From: Planctomycetota bacterium
GTDB taxonomy: Bacteria > Planctomycetota > Brocadiia > SM23-32
Assembly: GCA_021161675.1 (NCBI GenBank)
Contig: JAGHAF010000065.1
Span: forward strand, 1-56,381
Direction of reading: 5' to 3'
Length of the DNA stretch: 56,381 nt
Position numbers and translations under genes: made by a program
Shown here: positions 40,979-50,350 of the stretch, one piece after another
How the letters are laid out: the number at the start of each line of letters is the position of its first letter
How positions within the stretch are numbered: position 1 is the stretch's first letter
The notes under the pieces: generated by a model
Told to the model about the DNA's origin: nothing
Database searches by the model: none
Seen by the model: only the letters and a program-made list of their open reading frames with translations

Positions 40979-43611
40979 GCCTGCTCCTCGGTGGAAGGGG
41001 CTTTTTCGCGCTCGCCGGCCGCTGAGAGCGTGACGTGGCCGTCCCGGGCGTCGGCGATGACGCGCGCTCCATGGATAAAGTCGCCCTTCAGAATGCCCTC
41101 GGCCAGGGGATTCTCCACCAACCGCTGTATTGCCCGCTGAAGCGGCCTCGCGCCGAAGGCCGGGTCGTAACCCGCTTCGGCCAGCAGCGCCCTGGCCTCC
41201 TGGGTCACCTCCAGGGCTATTTCCCTCTCGTCGAGCCGTTCCTGCAGGCGTCGGAGTTGTATCTCGGCGATCTGTTCCATCAGGTCTTCGGAAAGCGAGT
41301 TGAAGATGATGATGTCGTCTATGCGGTTGAGGAACTCGGGCCGGAAGCTCTCGCGCAAAAGTTGCAGGATTTTGCCCTCCACCCGGTCAAACTCACCTGG
41401 TGCGGGCCGCACGGACATCTCGTGGATCCACTCGCTGCCGATGTTGGAGGTCATCACGATGATGGTATTCTTGAAATCTACGGTGCGCCCCTTGCCGTCG
41501 GTCATCCGGCCGTCATCCAGCACCTGGAGCAGGGCATTGAAGACGTCCGAATGAGCCTTTTCGATCTCGTCCAGCAGCAGCACGCTGTAGGGACGGCGCC
41601 GCACGGCCTCTGTCAGGCGGCCGCCCTCCTCATATCCGACGTATCCGGGCGGGGCGCCGATGAGACGAGCCACGGAGTGGCGCTCCATGAACTCGCTCAT
41701 GTCCAGCCGGATCATGGCGCCTTCGTCGTCAAAGAGGAACTCCGCCAGCGCTTTGCACAGCTCGGTCTTGCCGACGCCGCTGGGCCCGAGGAAGATAAAA
41801 GAGCCGAGCGGGCGAGTGGGGTCCTGCAGCCCCGCGCGGGCCCTGCGCACGGTGTCGGAGACGGCTTTGATGGCCTGCGGCTGCCCCACCACGCGCCGGC
41901 GCAGCGCATCCTCCATGTAGAGGAGCTTCTCCCGTTCGGTCTCCAGCATCTTCTGCACGGGTATGCCGGTCCAGTGCGAGACGATCTCGGCGATGTCTTC
42001 GGCGTCCACCTCTTCTTTGAGCAAAGCGCCGTGGGCCTGCACGTCTTCCAGGCGCCTTTGCTCGTCCTCGAGTCGCCCCTGAAGCTCCGGTATGCGGCCG
42101 TAGCGTATCTCTCCGACCTTCTGCAGCTCGCCCTGCCGCTGAAGGGATTGCTCTTCGCTGCGGGCCTTCTCCAGTTGTTGGTTGAGCTGCCGGATGCCGC
42201 CGATTATTTCTTTCTCGCTCTCCCACTGCGCGCGCAGGGCTTTCTCCCGCTCCCGGGCGTTGCCGAGTTCGCTTTCAATGCGGTTTCGTTGTTGCTCCGC
42301 CTGAGGGTCGCTCTCCCGCTTCAGGCCCTCCAGCTCCACCTGGAGCTGTGTGATCGCGCGCTGGACCTGGTCCAGCTCGGCGGGGACGCTGTCAATCTCC
42401 ATCCGCAGGCGAGAAGCGGCCTCGTCCACCAGGTCAATGGCCTTGTCGGGGAGGAATCGGTCGGTGATGTAGCGATGGCTCAGCTTTGCCGCCGCAATCA
42501 GCGCGCCGTCGGTGACGCGCACGCCGTGATGGACCTCGTAGCGCTCCTTGAGCCCACGCAGTATGGCCACGGTGTCCTCGACGGTGGGTTCGCCGACCTT
42601 GACGGGCTGGAAGCGGCGTTCGAGGGCGGCGTCCGACTCGATGTATTTGCGGTATTCGGCCAACGTGGTGGCGCCCACGCAGTGGAGTTCGCCCCGGGCC
42701 AGCGCAGGTTTGAGCAGGTTGGAAGCGTCCAGCGAGCCTTCGGCCGCGCCAGCGCCAACCACGGTGTGCAGCTCGTCAATGAACAGGATCACGTCGCCGC
42801 GGGACTCGACCTCCTTGAGCACGGCCTTGAGGCGGTCTTCGAACTCGCCGCGGTATTTGGCGCCGGCGACGAGCGCCCCCATGTCGAGCGCCAGGAGGCG
42901 CCTGTTCTTGAGCGTTTCCGGCACGTCGCCGTCAACGATTCGCCGGGCCAGTCCCTCGACGATGGCGGTCTTGCCGACGCCCGCCTCGCCGACCAGCACG
43001 GGGTTGTTCTTCGTGCGCCGGCCGAGCACCTGGATTAGCTTTCGGATCTGCTGATCCCGTCCGATTACGGGGTCCAGCTTGTCGCGCCGGGCCATCTGCA
43101 CCAGGTCGCGCGTGTAGCGCTCCAGGGCCTGGTACTTATCCTCCGGATTGTCATCCGTGACGCTCTGGCCGCCGCGGACGTGTTCAAGGGCGGCGAGCAG
43201 GCCCTGTTCGCTCACGCCATGGTCCCGAAGTACTTGACCGGCCGGACAGTCCGGAACCTCCAGAAAGGCCAGGAGCAGGTGTTCGCCGCTGACGAATTGA
43301 TCCTGCATCCTAGAAGCGAGTTGCTGTGCGGCATCGAGCACGCCGGCCAGCGACTGGCCCAAGTAGACCTGTCCGGCGCCGCCGCCTTTGACCTGCGGGG
43401 TCTTGTCCAGTTCCTCCGCCAGCGCGCCGGCGATGCCGTGCGTGTCCGCGCCGAGCCGCTGAAGGATGGGACGCACAACCCCACCGCTCTGCTCGAGCAG
43501 CGCCTGGATCAGGTGGAGGCTGCTGACCTCCTGATGATTGCGCGCGCGCGCGGCGCGCTGCGCCGCCTCCAGGGCCTCTCTGACCTTGACTGTGTAGCGG
43601 TCTATCTGCAC
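40975..43611 (-). CDS. clpB: ATP-dependent protein disaggregase ClpB
   Basis: ClpB rescues aggregated proteins together with DnaK. The 878-aa product has the full layout: N-terminal double Clp_N domain (about 1-145), AAA module 1 (P-loop GEAGVGKT, Walker [16 protein letters not shown]), a long coiled-coil middle domain (about 400-530), and AAA module 2 (GPSGVGKTE, then [10 protein letters not shown]), ending in the C-terminal D2-small domain. The start is a GTG at 43611 with GAGGG 8 nt upstream. It follows dnaK on the same strand. The DnaK-docking middle domain is intact, so the pair should cooperate. Confidence 0.96.
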   Translation of the reverse strand: MQIDRYTVKVREALEAAQRAARARNHQEVSSLHLIQALLEQSGGVVRPILQRLGADTHGIAGALAEELDKTPQVKGGGAGQVYLGQSLAGVLDAAQQLASRMQDQFVSGEHLLLAFLEVPDCPAGQVLRDHGVSEQGLLAALEHVRGGQSVTDDNPEDKYQALERYTRDLVQMARRDKLDPVIGRDQQIRKLIQVLGRRTKNNPVLVGEAGVGKTAIVEGLARRIVDGDVPETLKNRRLLALDMGALVAGAKYRGEFEDRLKAVLKEVESRGDVILFIDELHTVVGAGAAEGSLDASNLLKPALARGELHCVGATTLAEYRKYIESDAALERRFQPVKVGEPTVEDTVAILRGLKERYEVHHGVRVTDGALIAAAKLSHRYITDRFLPDKAIDLVDEAASRLRMEIDSVPAELDQVQRAITQLQVELEGLKRESDPQAEQQRNRIESELGNAREREKALRAQWESEKEIIGGIRQLNQQLEKARSEEQSLQRQGELQKVGEIRYGRIPELQGRLEDEQRRLEDVQAHGALLKEEVDAEDIAEIVSHWTGIPVQKMLETEREKLLYMEDALRRRVVGQPQAIKAVSDTVRRARAGLQDPTRPLGSFIFLGPSGVGKTELCKALAEFLFDDEGAMIRLDMSEFMERHSVARLIGAPPGYVGYEEGGRLTEAVRRRPYSVLLLDEIEKAHSDVFNALLQVLDDGRMTDGKGRTVDFKNTIIVMTSNIGSEWIHEMSVRPAPGEFDRVEGKILQLLRESFRPEFLNRIDDIIIFNSLSEDLMEQIAEIQLRRLQERLDEREIALEVTQEARALLAEAGYDPAFGARPLQRAIQRLVENPLAEGILKGDFIHGARVIADARDGHVTLSAAGEREKAPSTEEQA

Positions 43612-43660
43612 TGGCCCCGCCCTCTCGCTATTTGCTTCCCATTAATCCGATTAGTCTCAG

Positions 43661-43742
43661 GCTCTGTCTGAAAAACCGGACTTGGATTCAAGCGGCTGCA
43701 TTCGCTCGCTCTCTGTGCGACAGCCGATTTCTCAAACAGAGC
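43661..43742 (-). repeat. 82-nt long-stem inverted repeat between dnaK and clpB
   Basis: The 19-nt arms 43661-43679 and 43724-43742 are inverted copies with 16 of 19 positions identical. On the transcribed (minus) strand all three mismatches become G-U pairs, so the dnaK-clpB RNA would form an uninterrupted 19-bp stem. It starts 2 nt after the dnaK stop codon. A sub-hairpin CTGT/ACAG lies near the 5' side of the loop. A MITE-like origin is possible; an RNA element is the simpler reading. Confidence 0.65.
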
Positions 43743-43743
43743 A

Positions 43744-45648
43744 CTAGTCCTTTACCTCGAAGTCGGCGTCAACGACGTCCTCATCCTGGTCCCCTTCTTC
43801 AGCGGGGGTCTGGGCCGCGTCAGCGGCGGCGCCCTGCTGGGCTTTGGACTGCTTATATATGGCCTCTGCGAGGCGGTGCGAAGCCTGCTGGAGGGCCTGT
43901 ATCTTGGACTCGATTTCGCCCTTATCGTCACCATCTTTGACCCGGCGCAGTTCCTCGATAGCCTGCTCCACGCCCTGTCGGTCGTCGGCGCTGAGCTTAT
44001 CCCCGTGCTCTTGAAGTGTCTTCTCGGTGCTGTAGGCAAGCTGGTCGGCGCGGTTGCGCGTCTCGATCAGTTCCCGTTGCGCCTGGTCTTCCTCTGCATG
44101 TTTTTCTGCATCCTCGCGCATCTGCTTCACCTCTTCGTCGCTCAGCCCGGAGTCGCTCTTGATTTCGATCTGCTGCTCCTTGCCAGTGCCGAGGTCGCGA
44201 GCGGTTACGCTCAGGATGCCGTTGGCGTCCATGTCGAAGCTGACTTCGATCTGCGGCACGCCGCGGGGGGCGGAGGGTATCCCGGCGAGCTGGAAACGGC
44301 CGAGCGTGCGGTTATGCGCCGCCATGGAGCGTTCGCCCTGGAGGACGTGTATCTCCACGCTGGTCTGGTTGTCGGCCGCGGTGCTGAAGATTTCCTTCTT
44401 GCTGTGGGGAATGGAGGTGTTACGTTCGATCAGGGTAGTCATCACGCCGCCGAGTGTCTCTATGCCCAGCGAGAGGGGCGTGACGTCCACGAGCACGACG
44501 TCTTCCACCTCGCCGGCGAGCACGCCGCCCTGGATGGCCGCGCCGATGGCGACGACTTCATCGGGGTTGACGCCCTTGTGCGGCGGTTTGCCGAAGATGT
44601 CTTCCACGATTTCCTGCACCTTTGGGATTCGGGTGGAACCGCCCACGAGGATGACCTCGTCAATGTCGCCGGCTTCGACTCCGGCATCCTTCAGGCACTT
44701 CAGGCAGGGCTCGCGCAGTTTCTCGAAGACGGGCTGCGCCAGCTCTTCGAACTTGGCGCGATTTATGGTCATGTGCAGGTGTTTCGGGCCGCTGCTGTCG
44801 GCGGTGATAAAGGGCAGGCTAACGTCGGTCTGGGGCGTGGTGGACAGTTCACACTTCGCCTGCTCGGCGGCCTCTTTGAGCCGCTGCAGGGCCATGTGGT
44901 CCTTGCGCAGGTCAATGCCCTGCTCTTTCTGGAACTCGTCGGCGATGTGGTTGATCAGGTATTCGTCCAGGTCGTCGCCGCCCAGGTGCGTATTGCCATT
45001 GGTGGCCATCACATCGAAGACGCCCCCCCCGACCTCGAGGATGCTGATGTCGAAGGTGCCCCCTCCGAAGTCGAAGACGGCGATCCGTTCGTCCGCACCC
45101 CTCTCCAGGCCGTAGGCGAGCGCCGCGGCGGTCGGTTCATTGATAATGCGTTCCACCTCGAGCCCCGCGATGGTTCCGGCGTCCTTGGTGGCCTGGCGCT
45201 GGCTGTCGTTGAAGTAGGCGGGGACGGTGATGACGGCTTTTTTGACTTCCGTATCCAGGTAGTCCTCCGCCGCTTCCTTGAGGGCGCGCAGGATCATGGC
45301 GGATATCTCCGGCGGCGTCAGCTCTTCATCGCCGGCCTTGACCTTGACCAGTTCTTCAGGGCCGCCCACGATGCCGTAGGGGACTATCTTCTCCTCGGAG
45401 GAGACCTCGTTATGGCGCCGCCCCATGAAGCGTTTGATGCTGAAGACGGTGTTCTGCGGATTGGTCACCGCCTGCCGCTTGGCCTTGGTGCCCACCAGGC
45501 GCTTCCCTTCCGCGGTGAAGGCGACTACGGAGGGCGTGATCCGCGCCCCGTCCTTGTTGTGTATGACGGTCCCGGCGCCGCCTTCCATCACGGCCACCAC
45601 GGAGTTGGTGGTTCCCAGGTCGATTCCTATGATCTTCTCTCTGGCCAT
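43744..45648 (-). CDS. dnaK: Molecular chaperone DnaK (Hsp70)
   Basis: DnaK folds nascent and damaged proteins in cycles with DnaJ and GrpE. The 634-aa product starts at the ATG at 45648 (GAGGAGG 9 nt upstream), has [67 protein letters not shown], the interdomain linker [14 protein letters not shown] and an acidic C-terminal tail (about residues 610-634). No grpE, dnaJ or hrcA flanks it, and I see no CIRCE element or sigma32 promoter upstream. It is followed by a long hairpin and then clpB. Confidence 0.97.
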   Translation of the reverse strand: MAREKIIGIDLGTTNSVVAVMEGGAGTVIHNKDGARITPSVVAFTAEGKRLVGTKAKRQAVTNPQNTVFSIKRFMGRRHNEVSSEEKIVPYGIVGGPEELVKVKAGDEELTPPEISAMILRALKEAAEDYLDTEVKKAVITVPAYFNDSQRQATKDAGTIAGLEVERIINEPTAAALAYGLERGADERIAVFDFGGGTFDISILEVGGGVFDVMATNGNTHLGGDDLDEYLINHIADEFQKEQGIDLRKDHMALQRLKEAAEQAKCELSTTPQTDVSLPFITADSSGPKHLHMTINRAKFEELAQPVFEKLREPCLKCLKDAGVEAGDIDEVILVGGSTRIPKVQEIVEDIFGKPPHKGVNPDEVVAIGAAIQGGVLAGEVEDVVLVDVTPLSLGIETLGGVMTTLIERNTSIPHSKKEIFSTAADNQTSVEIHVLQGERSMAAHNRTLGRFQLAGIPSAPRGVPQIEVSFDMDANGILSVTARDLGTGKEQQIEIKSDSGLSDEEVKQMREDAEKHAEEDQAQRELIETRNRADQLAYSTEKTLQEHGDKLSADDRQGVEQAIEELRRVKDGDDKGEIESKIQALQQASHRLAEAIYKQSKAQQGAAADAAQTPAEEGDQDEDVVDADFEVKD

Positions 45649-45840
45649 CTTGCCAGGCCTCCTCTCAGGTTCCGAGAATAACTGTGAAAAACGCAGCACA
45701 GAGCTCCCATGCACAGGCGGAGCAAATATGGCGCCAGAGCGCTTCCCGTGCCCGCAAAAGCCTTTGACACATGTAGATACGCTTTGCCATCCGGGGCTGT
45801 TCTTTCAGAAGTCCTTTCCCTGTAGCGAATCCGGCCCGGC

Positions 45841-45861
45841 GCGCTGCCACATTGGCAGCGC
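45841..45861. repeat. Perfect 9-bp inverted repeat upstream of dnaK
   Basis: GCGCTGCCA, a 3-nt loop CAT, then TGGCAGCGC (45841-45861). It lies in the 260-nt gap between trxB and dnaK, about 190 nt before the dnaK start. It could be a Rho-dependent end signal for trxB or an operator; no T-run follows. Apart from this the gap shows no gene. Confidence 0.5.
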
Positions 45862-45908
45862 CGCAGCAGCCAGCGCCAGGAAGCTGCCAATCCCGCGCGG
45901 GCCAGGCG

Positions 45909-46865
45909 TCAGGAACCAGGAACGGATGGTTTTTTCTGACTCATGACTCTTGACCCCTGTTCTTGCTGTTCGACGTGAAGCGCGGCTGTTATCCCATCTC
46001 CCACCGCAGTGCCGACCTGCCGGTAGGAGCCTTTCCTGACGTCGCCGACGGCGTAGATGCCCTTCACGTCGGTCTCCATGTTGAAATCCACGGGGACCAC
46101 CTTGCCAGCGTATTCGGGCAGGACAGTGGCGAGGAAAGCAGTGTTCGGAGTCTGGCCGATGAAGATAAAGACGCCGTCGCAGTCTATGCGGGCTTCCTCG
46201 CCCGTTTTCACGTTCTTCGCGGTGACGCCTTCGACCTGTTCCTCGCCCAGTATCTCCGTCACAATGGTGTCGAGGCGAAAGTTGATCTTCTCGCTCTTGC
46301 GGGCCGCCTCCAGGTTAGCGGCGCGCGCGCGGAAGCCCTGCCGCCGATGGATAAGCAGAATCTCCGAGGCGAATCGGGCGAGGAACAGGCTTTCGGTCAT
46401 GGCGGCGTCGCCCCCGCCAATGACCACCAGCTTCTTGTCGCGGAAGAACGGGCCGTCGCAGACGCCGCAGTAACTGACGCCCCTGCCGGCCAGCCGCTCC
46501 TCTCCCGGCACGCCCAGTTTCCTGTGCGCGGCCCCGGAAGCGACAATCACGACAGGCGCGACGTATTCCCCGTCATCCGTGATGACGCGCTTCAAGGGGC
46601 CTTGCAACCGGATGTCGCGCACACCCGAGTAGGCCAGTTCCACGCCGAATTTCTCGATATGATCGGCCATGCGCTGGCCGAGTTCGGCGCCACCGACGCC
46701 CTCCGGAAAGCCTGGATAGTTGTCCACTTCGTGGGCTTCCGCGATCTGACCGCCCACCATCATCTCTTCCAGCACCACTGTCTTCATCAATGCCCTTCCG
46801 GCGTAGAGAGCCGCGGCCAGCCCTGCCGGGCCGGCGCCGATGACTATTACGTCGTACTGCGCCAT
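45909..46865 (-). CDS. trxB: Thioredoxin-disulfide reductase
   Basis: TrxB reduces thioredoxin with NADPH through FAD. The 318-aa product has the FAD loop IGAGPAGLAAALYAGRA, the redox pair Cys133-Gly-Val-Cys136 followed by Asp (CGVCDG; CATCDG in E. coli), the NADPH loop IGGGDAAMTE, HRRQGFRA and GIYAVGDVRKGSYRQVGTAVGDG. The last about 15 residues (GSRVMSQKKPSVPGS) lie beyond the family end and come from a low-GC heptamer tract (45937-45957), so they look appended. GAAGGA lies just before the ATG. It follows the HIT-protein gene by 50 nt. Confidence 0.95.
   Translation of the reverse strand: MAQYDVIVIGAGPAGLAAALYAGRALMKTVVLEEMMVGGQIAEAHEVDNYPGFPEGVGGAELGQRMADHIEKFGVELAYSGVRDIRLQGPLKRVITDDGEYVAPVVIVASGAAHRKLGVPGEERLAGRGVSYCGVCDGPFFRDKKLVVIGGGDAAMTESLFLARFASEILLIHRRQGFRARAANLEAARKSEKINFRLDTIVTEILGEEQVEGVTAKNVKTGEEARIDCDGVFIFIGQTPNTAFLATVLPEYAGKVVPVDFNMETDVKGIYAVGDVRKGSYRQVGTAVGDGITAALHVEQQEQGSRVMSQKKPSVPGS
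45937..45957 (-). repeat. Three tandem heptamers of the TGACTCN type at the 3' end of trxB
   Basis: On the plus strand TGACTCA, TGACTCT and TGACCCC follow one another at 45937-45957. The tract falls within the last codons of trxB and encodes an unconserved tail. Confidence 0.65.
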
Positions 46866-46915
46866 GCTTCCTTCTCTCTATTCACAAAGCTAAACTCGCC
46901 TTCTCTGCATGGTCC

Positions 46916-47326
46916 TCAGAGATTCTGCTGTATGGCTTGCTGGAGTTGCTCGATCTGGCCCTCTGCGTATTTAAGATGGCGCCAGCCCAGCCTGAAACCG
47001 TCCTCCGAATCGCGGGGGATCACGTGGAAGTGCACGTGATCTATGATCTGCCCGGCGGCCTCGCCGTCATTCTGCAGGATGTTAAACGCCGGGCTTCCCG
47101 TCGCCCTGATCACGGCGGCGGCCACCCGCTTCGCCACGAACATCAGCACGTGCAGCTCGTCCTGCCGCAAGTCGAGCAGGCTCGACACATGGCGTTTCGG
47201 CGCCACCAGGGCATGGCCCGGATTGACCGGGTTGATGTCGAGGAAGCTGATGACCTTCTCCGTTTCGATCAGCTTCGCCGCCGGTATCTGGCCGTCCACG
47301 ATCTTGCAGAAAATACACTCCGACAT
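46916..47326 (-). CDS. HIT-family nucleotide hydrolase (histidine triad)
   Basis: This 136-aa protein has the HIT motif HVHFHVIPR and the N-terminal CIFCKI zinc-type pair of the Hint/HinT branch. HinT-type proteins cleave adenosine 5'-phosphoramidates and aminoacyl-adenylates. I start at the ATG at 47326, preceded by a G-rich ribosome-binding site; an in-frame start 9 codons upstream would run into the preceding gene. It is cotranscribed with the TlpA-like gene (27-nt gap) and trxB (50-nt gap). The substrate is unknown, as for most family members. Confidence 0.93.
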   Translation of the reverse strand: MSECIFCKIVDGQIPAAKLIETEKVISFLDINPVNPGHALVAPKRHVSSLLDLRQDELHVLMFVAKRVAAAVIRATGSPAFNILQNDGEAAGQIIDHVHFHVIPRDSEDGFRLGWRHLKYAEGQIEQLQQAIQQNL

Positions 47327-47353
47327 AGCTTCCCCCCTTTCGCCAGGACTCAC

Positions 47354-48646
47354 TTACTTGAGCAACGCCCCAATCTCTTTTTTCAATGTCTCTTCATACT
47401 GTGGATCAAATCCAATATGCACGTGGCGGACGATCCCCTCCTGGTCTATCACAAAGCTGGTGGGGATGACATTCACCACGTATCGGTTGGAGATGCTGCC
47501 GTCGCTGTCCAGCGCCTGCGGGAAAGTCAGCCCATTCTTCTGGACGAATTTGGCCACTCCGTCCGTTCCCCCTCGATCCAGGTTCACGCCCATTATAGCG
47601 ACCGGTTTGTCCGCGAAGTATTCCGCCACGTTTTCAAGCATGGGCAGCGCGCGTCCGCAGGGGCCGCACCAGGTGGCCCAGAAGTCCAGCACGACCACCT
47701 TCCCACGCAGGTCGGAAAGGCTCACGGCCTTGCCGCCGAGCGTCGGCGTAGAAAACCCGGGCGCCTCCCCGCCGATAAGCGCCTCGGGCGAGGACGTTCC
47801 CTTTAGCTGCGTGTATTCCTTATCCCCCTGGCCGGGCGTGAAGGTAAACTCCTCATCCGGGATGTCCTCGTTGAGCCTGACGCCCTCTATCAGGAAGAAG
47901 GCGTCGGCTTTCACAACTTCCGCAGGGCTCTGCCCGGCGGCCGCCATCTTCTCGAATACCGCGGCCATCATATCCTTCATGTCCACCCGCACCCATCGAA
48001 GAAGCCCGTCCGAATCGCTGAACCATGCCTTGAACTGAATGGGGCTCGCCGCCATAAAGTCCGGCATAGCCGCGCTTCCGGTGACCAGTTTGCCGTCTTG
48101 CTTCTGCCACTTCTCTTCTTTCACACCGGCCAACTTGATCTGCCCCAGCAACCCTTCCAGTTCGGCCTCCGAGTTCACAGTCAAGGGATGCGGCACGCTC
48201 GGCGACAACATGTCCAACGCCTTCTTGCCCTCAGGCACGTTCTTTACGATATACTGCTTACTTACGGGGGAGTACAGCCAGACTTTCTCACCGTTACAGT
48301 ACATGGCCTGCTGGCCCTCAATCACCACTGAAAGTCGGCCGGGGTTCTCCAGTTTCAGGCGCATCTTGAGCGCAGGCGCATTCTGCTTCACATCGCCCTT
48401 CTGCGGATCAATGAACTCTACATTCTGGGAGAGACTGCTTGTGTCCTGGTAGCTTGACAAACCCTGGTAGGCGTCAAAGGCCCGGCGGACCACGCCTTCC
48501 GCAGTCAGCTTCTTGGGTTTCTTCGCCTCTTCCTTCGCTTCGGGCTGGGCGGCTCGCACAGCGGATGCAAACAGTAGGAAGACCAGAGCAGAAATAAAAA
48601 CGATGTTCCTGACGCCGCGCCTTATCAGCCAGTTCCTAGTGACCAT
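47354..48646 (-). CDS. Exported fusion of a LolA/DUF2092-like domain and a TlpA-type thioredoxin
   Basis: This 430-aa protein has a signal peptide (residues about 14-32, ending SAVRAA), a LolA/DUF2092-like beta domain (about 45-270; GEKVWLYSPVSKQY...), and a C-terminal thioredoxin domain with Trp326-Cys327-Gly-Pro-Cys330, LDFWATWCGPC and a cis-Pro VIPTSFVID. TlpA-like proteins reduce disulfides in the periplasm. The N-terminal domain may hold a lipoprotein or outer-membrane partner. GGAG lies 6 nt before the ATG. It is cotranscribed with the HIT gene and trxB, so electrons could be supplied by cytoplasmic thioredoxin only via a transmembrane carrier not seen here. Confidence 0.85.
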   Translation of the reverse strand: MVTRNWLIRRGVRNIVFISALVFLLFASAVRAAQPEAKEEAKKPKKLTAEGVVRRAFDAYQGLSSYQDTSSLSQNVEFIDPQKGDVKQNAPALKMRLKLENPGRLSVVIEGQQAMYCNGEKVWLYSPVSKQYIVKNVPEGKKALDMLSPSVPHPLTVNSEAELEGLLGQIKLAGVKEEKWQKQDGKLVTGSAAMPDFMAASPIQFKAWFSDSDGLLRWVRVDMKDMMAAVFEKMAAAGQSPAEVVKADAFFLIEGVRLNEDIPDEEFTFTPGQGDKEYTQLKGTSSPEALIGGEAPGFSTPTLGGKAVSLSDLRGKVVVLDFWATWCGPCGRALPMLENVAEYFADKPVAIMGVNLDRGGTDGVAKFVQKNGLTFPQALDSDGSISNRYVVNVIPTSFVIDQEGIVRHVHIGFDPQYEETLKKEIGALLK

Positions 48647-48843
48647 TAGATTCTCCGAAACATGGTTCTCGGCGAAAAGCCCTTTATTATAAGGTTATGG
48701 CTTCCCGCGCGCGAAGTCAACGTTCCCACTTGCGGCGCGCCTGTAGTCTGCCCGTCAAGGCTCGCGACTTCGCTACGTTGACTGAGGCGAAAGAGGCAGT
48801 TAGAATCCCGCTCAGGCCCTTTGCCTCGTGAGGAGAGAATAAG

Positions 48844-49272
48844 ATGGGTTTGGTCGAGTGCGAGTTCAGCCGGATCGTCATGAGCGAGACCAACGATCGG
48901 CAGATAGTGGTGCTGAAGGAAAAAGACGGCGACCGGAAAATGGCCATAGCCATCGGGATTTTCGAGGTCTGGGCAATCCACAGGACTGTTAACAATGAGC
49001 CTCCGTTGCGCCCCCTCACTCATGAACTGTTCGGCAACGTGCTGGACGAACTGGGCGTGAAGGTGAAGCGCCTCATCGTGAGCAGCCTTGAGAACGACAC
49101 GTTCTACGGCCGGCTCATACTCGAGCAGAACGAGCGGATTTACGACATAGACACCCGCCCGAGCGATGGCATGGCGCTCGCCGTGCAGAAGGGGGCCCCG
49201 ATTTTCGTGGATGAAGACGTCCTGGATAGCGCCTCTACCGACAGTTTCTCGCCGGGCGGCGACGAATGGTAG
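48844..49272 (+). CDS. Bifunctional nuclease (DUF151) family protein
   Basis: This 142-aa protein belongs to the BFN/DUF151 family (plant BBD nucleases, bacterial homologues), recognised by VLKEKDGDRKMAIAIGIFEVWAI, RPLTHELFGNVLDELG and YDIDTRPSDGMALAVQKGAPIFVDE. Family members are reported as RNA/DNA nucleases; the catalytic residues are not settled. GAGGAG lies about 7 nt before the ATG. It stands alone, divergent from the TlpA-fusion gene (197-nt gap) and convergent to rluD. The gap holds a perfect TATAAT on the minus strand (48691-48686) and otherwise shows nothing. Confidence 0.88.
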   Translation: MGLVECEFSRIVMSETNDRQIVVLKEKDGDRKMAIAIGIFEVWAIHRTVNNEPPLRPLTHELFGNVLDELGVKVKRLIVSSLENDTFYGRLILEQNERIYDIDTRPSDGMALAVQKGAPIFVDEDVLDSASTDSFSPGGDEW

Positions 49273-49326
49273 AGGGGGCGAACCGTCTCGACTTTCCCCT
49301 TCCGCCCTGACGCCGCGACGAAGGGC

Positions 49327-50337
49327 TCAGGAATATGCCCCGTGCTCCCTCAGCGCATCCAGCAGCCGCCGGATGTCTTCCGGCGCCGGCGCCTCGAAGG
49401 TAAGCCGGCCCCCCCGCACCGGATGTTCGATGGTAAGCCGCCGGGCATGGAGGGCCTGCCGGCTGATCAGCGGCGCCTCGTCCGGCTGGTGCTCTCGGCC
49501 GGTAAGGTCTGACTCGTAGAGCCGCCCACGGCGCCCGTAGAGCGCGTCCGCCACGATCGGATGCCTGAGCGCATGGAGGTGAACTCGGATCTGGTGGGTC
49601 CGGCCGGTGCGCGGGAAGCAGCGCACAACGCTGAAGTTCCCCGGCCGCTCGGCCACTTCATAGACCGTCTGCGCCGTCCTGGCCTTCAGGCCGCCAATCG
49701 CCATCTTGAGGCGATTGCGCCGATGCCTGCCGATCGGCAGGTCAATCAAGTCACTGTCCAGCTCGAGCCGACCCTCACAGACGGCCAGGTATTCCTTCTG
49801 TACGTTCCTCTGCTCGAACTGGCGGGCGATCTCCTCGTGCACCCTGTCATCCTTCACCACCAGGATGACGCCGCTGGTGTCGCGGTCCAACCGGTGCACG
49901 ATACCCGCCCGCAGCGGGCCGGATACTTCGCTGAGATGCTCGAAGTGATGCGCCAGCGCATTGACGAGCGTTCCTGTCTGGTGCCCGCGTGACGGATGGA
50001 CGACCATGTTCGGCGGTTTGTTAACGGCCACGATCCAGCGATCTTCGTAGATGATATCGAGCGGGATATCCTGCGGCGGGGCTTCGTCGCGGGGGCGCTC
50101 TGGAATCCGGGCATCCACCTGGTCACCGATCGAAGGCGCGTAGGCGGGTCTCACAGTCCGGCCGTTAACGGTGACCAGGCCCGCCCTTATCATCTCCTGG
50201 ATGAAGGTGCGGGAGTACTCTGGGAACCGCGCGGCCAGGTAGGAGTCCAGCCGCCTGCCGGCGTTGCGCCCCGCGACCTCGAACTCGTATCGCTTCACCT
50301 CGTGCTCGGCATCGCTGAAAGGGCTGTCCGGGGACAT
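49327..50337 (-). CDS. rluD: RluD-family 23S rRNA pseudouridine synthase
   Basis: This 336-aa protein has an N-terminal S4 RNA-binding domain (about 24-90; RRLDSYLAARFPEYSR) and a pseudouridine synthase domain with the catalytic Asp in HRLDRDTSG, NKPPNMVVHPS, KEYLAVCEG and RTGRTHQIRVHLHAL. RluD isomerises uridines in helix 69 of 23S rRNA; the exact target of this paralogue class is not certain. GGAGG lies 6 nt before the ATG. It begins 13 nt after the glycosyltransferase stop, so the two are cotranscribed. Confidence 0.92.
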   Translation of the reverse strand: MSPDSPFSDAEHEVKRYEFEVAGRNAGRRLDSYLAARFPEYSRTFIQEMIRAGLVTVNGRTVRPAYAPSIGDQVDARIPERPRDEAPPQDIPLDIIYEDRWIVAVNKPPNMVVHPSRGHQTGTLVNALAHHFEHLSEVSGPLRAGIVHRLDRDTSGVILVVKDDRVHEEIARQFEQRNVQKEYLAVCEGRLELDSDLIDLPIGRHRRNRLKMAIGGLKARTAQTVYEVAERPGNFSVVRCFPRTGRTHQIRVHLHALRHPIVADALYGRRGRLYESDLTGREHQPDEAPLISRQALHARRLTIEHPVRGGRLTFEAPAPEDIRRLLDALREHGAYS

Positions 50338-50350
50338 GGCGTTCCTCCGC

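Noticed and set aside
41035..43038. 667-aa open frame on the plus strand
   Set aside because: Entirely antisense to clpB, which has all its motifs; composition is typical of a shadow frame.
43876..45681. 601-aa open frame on the plus strand
   Set aside because: Antisense to dnaK; no ribosome-binding site and no domain.
45649..45908. CIRCE element or sigma32 promoter before dnaK
   Set aside because: Neither the 9-nt inverted repeat of CIRCE nor a CTTGAAA/CCCCAT pair is seen.
48686..48720. Promoter for the TlpA-fusion gene (TATAAT with TTGACT on the minus strand)
   Set aside because: The TATAAT is perfect, but the nearest TTGACT is 23 nt away, too far for a normal sigma70 spacer; kept only as a remark in the neighbouring gene.
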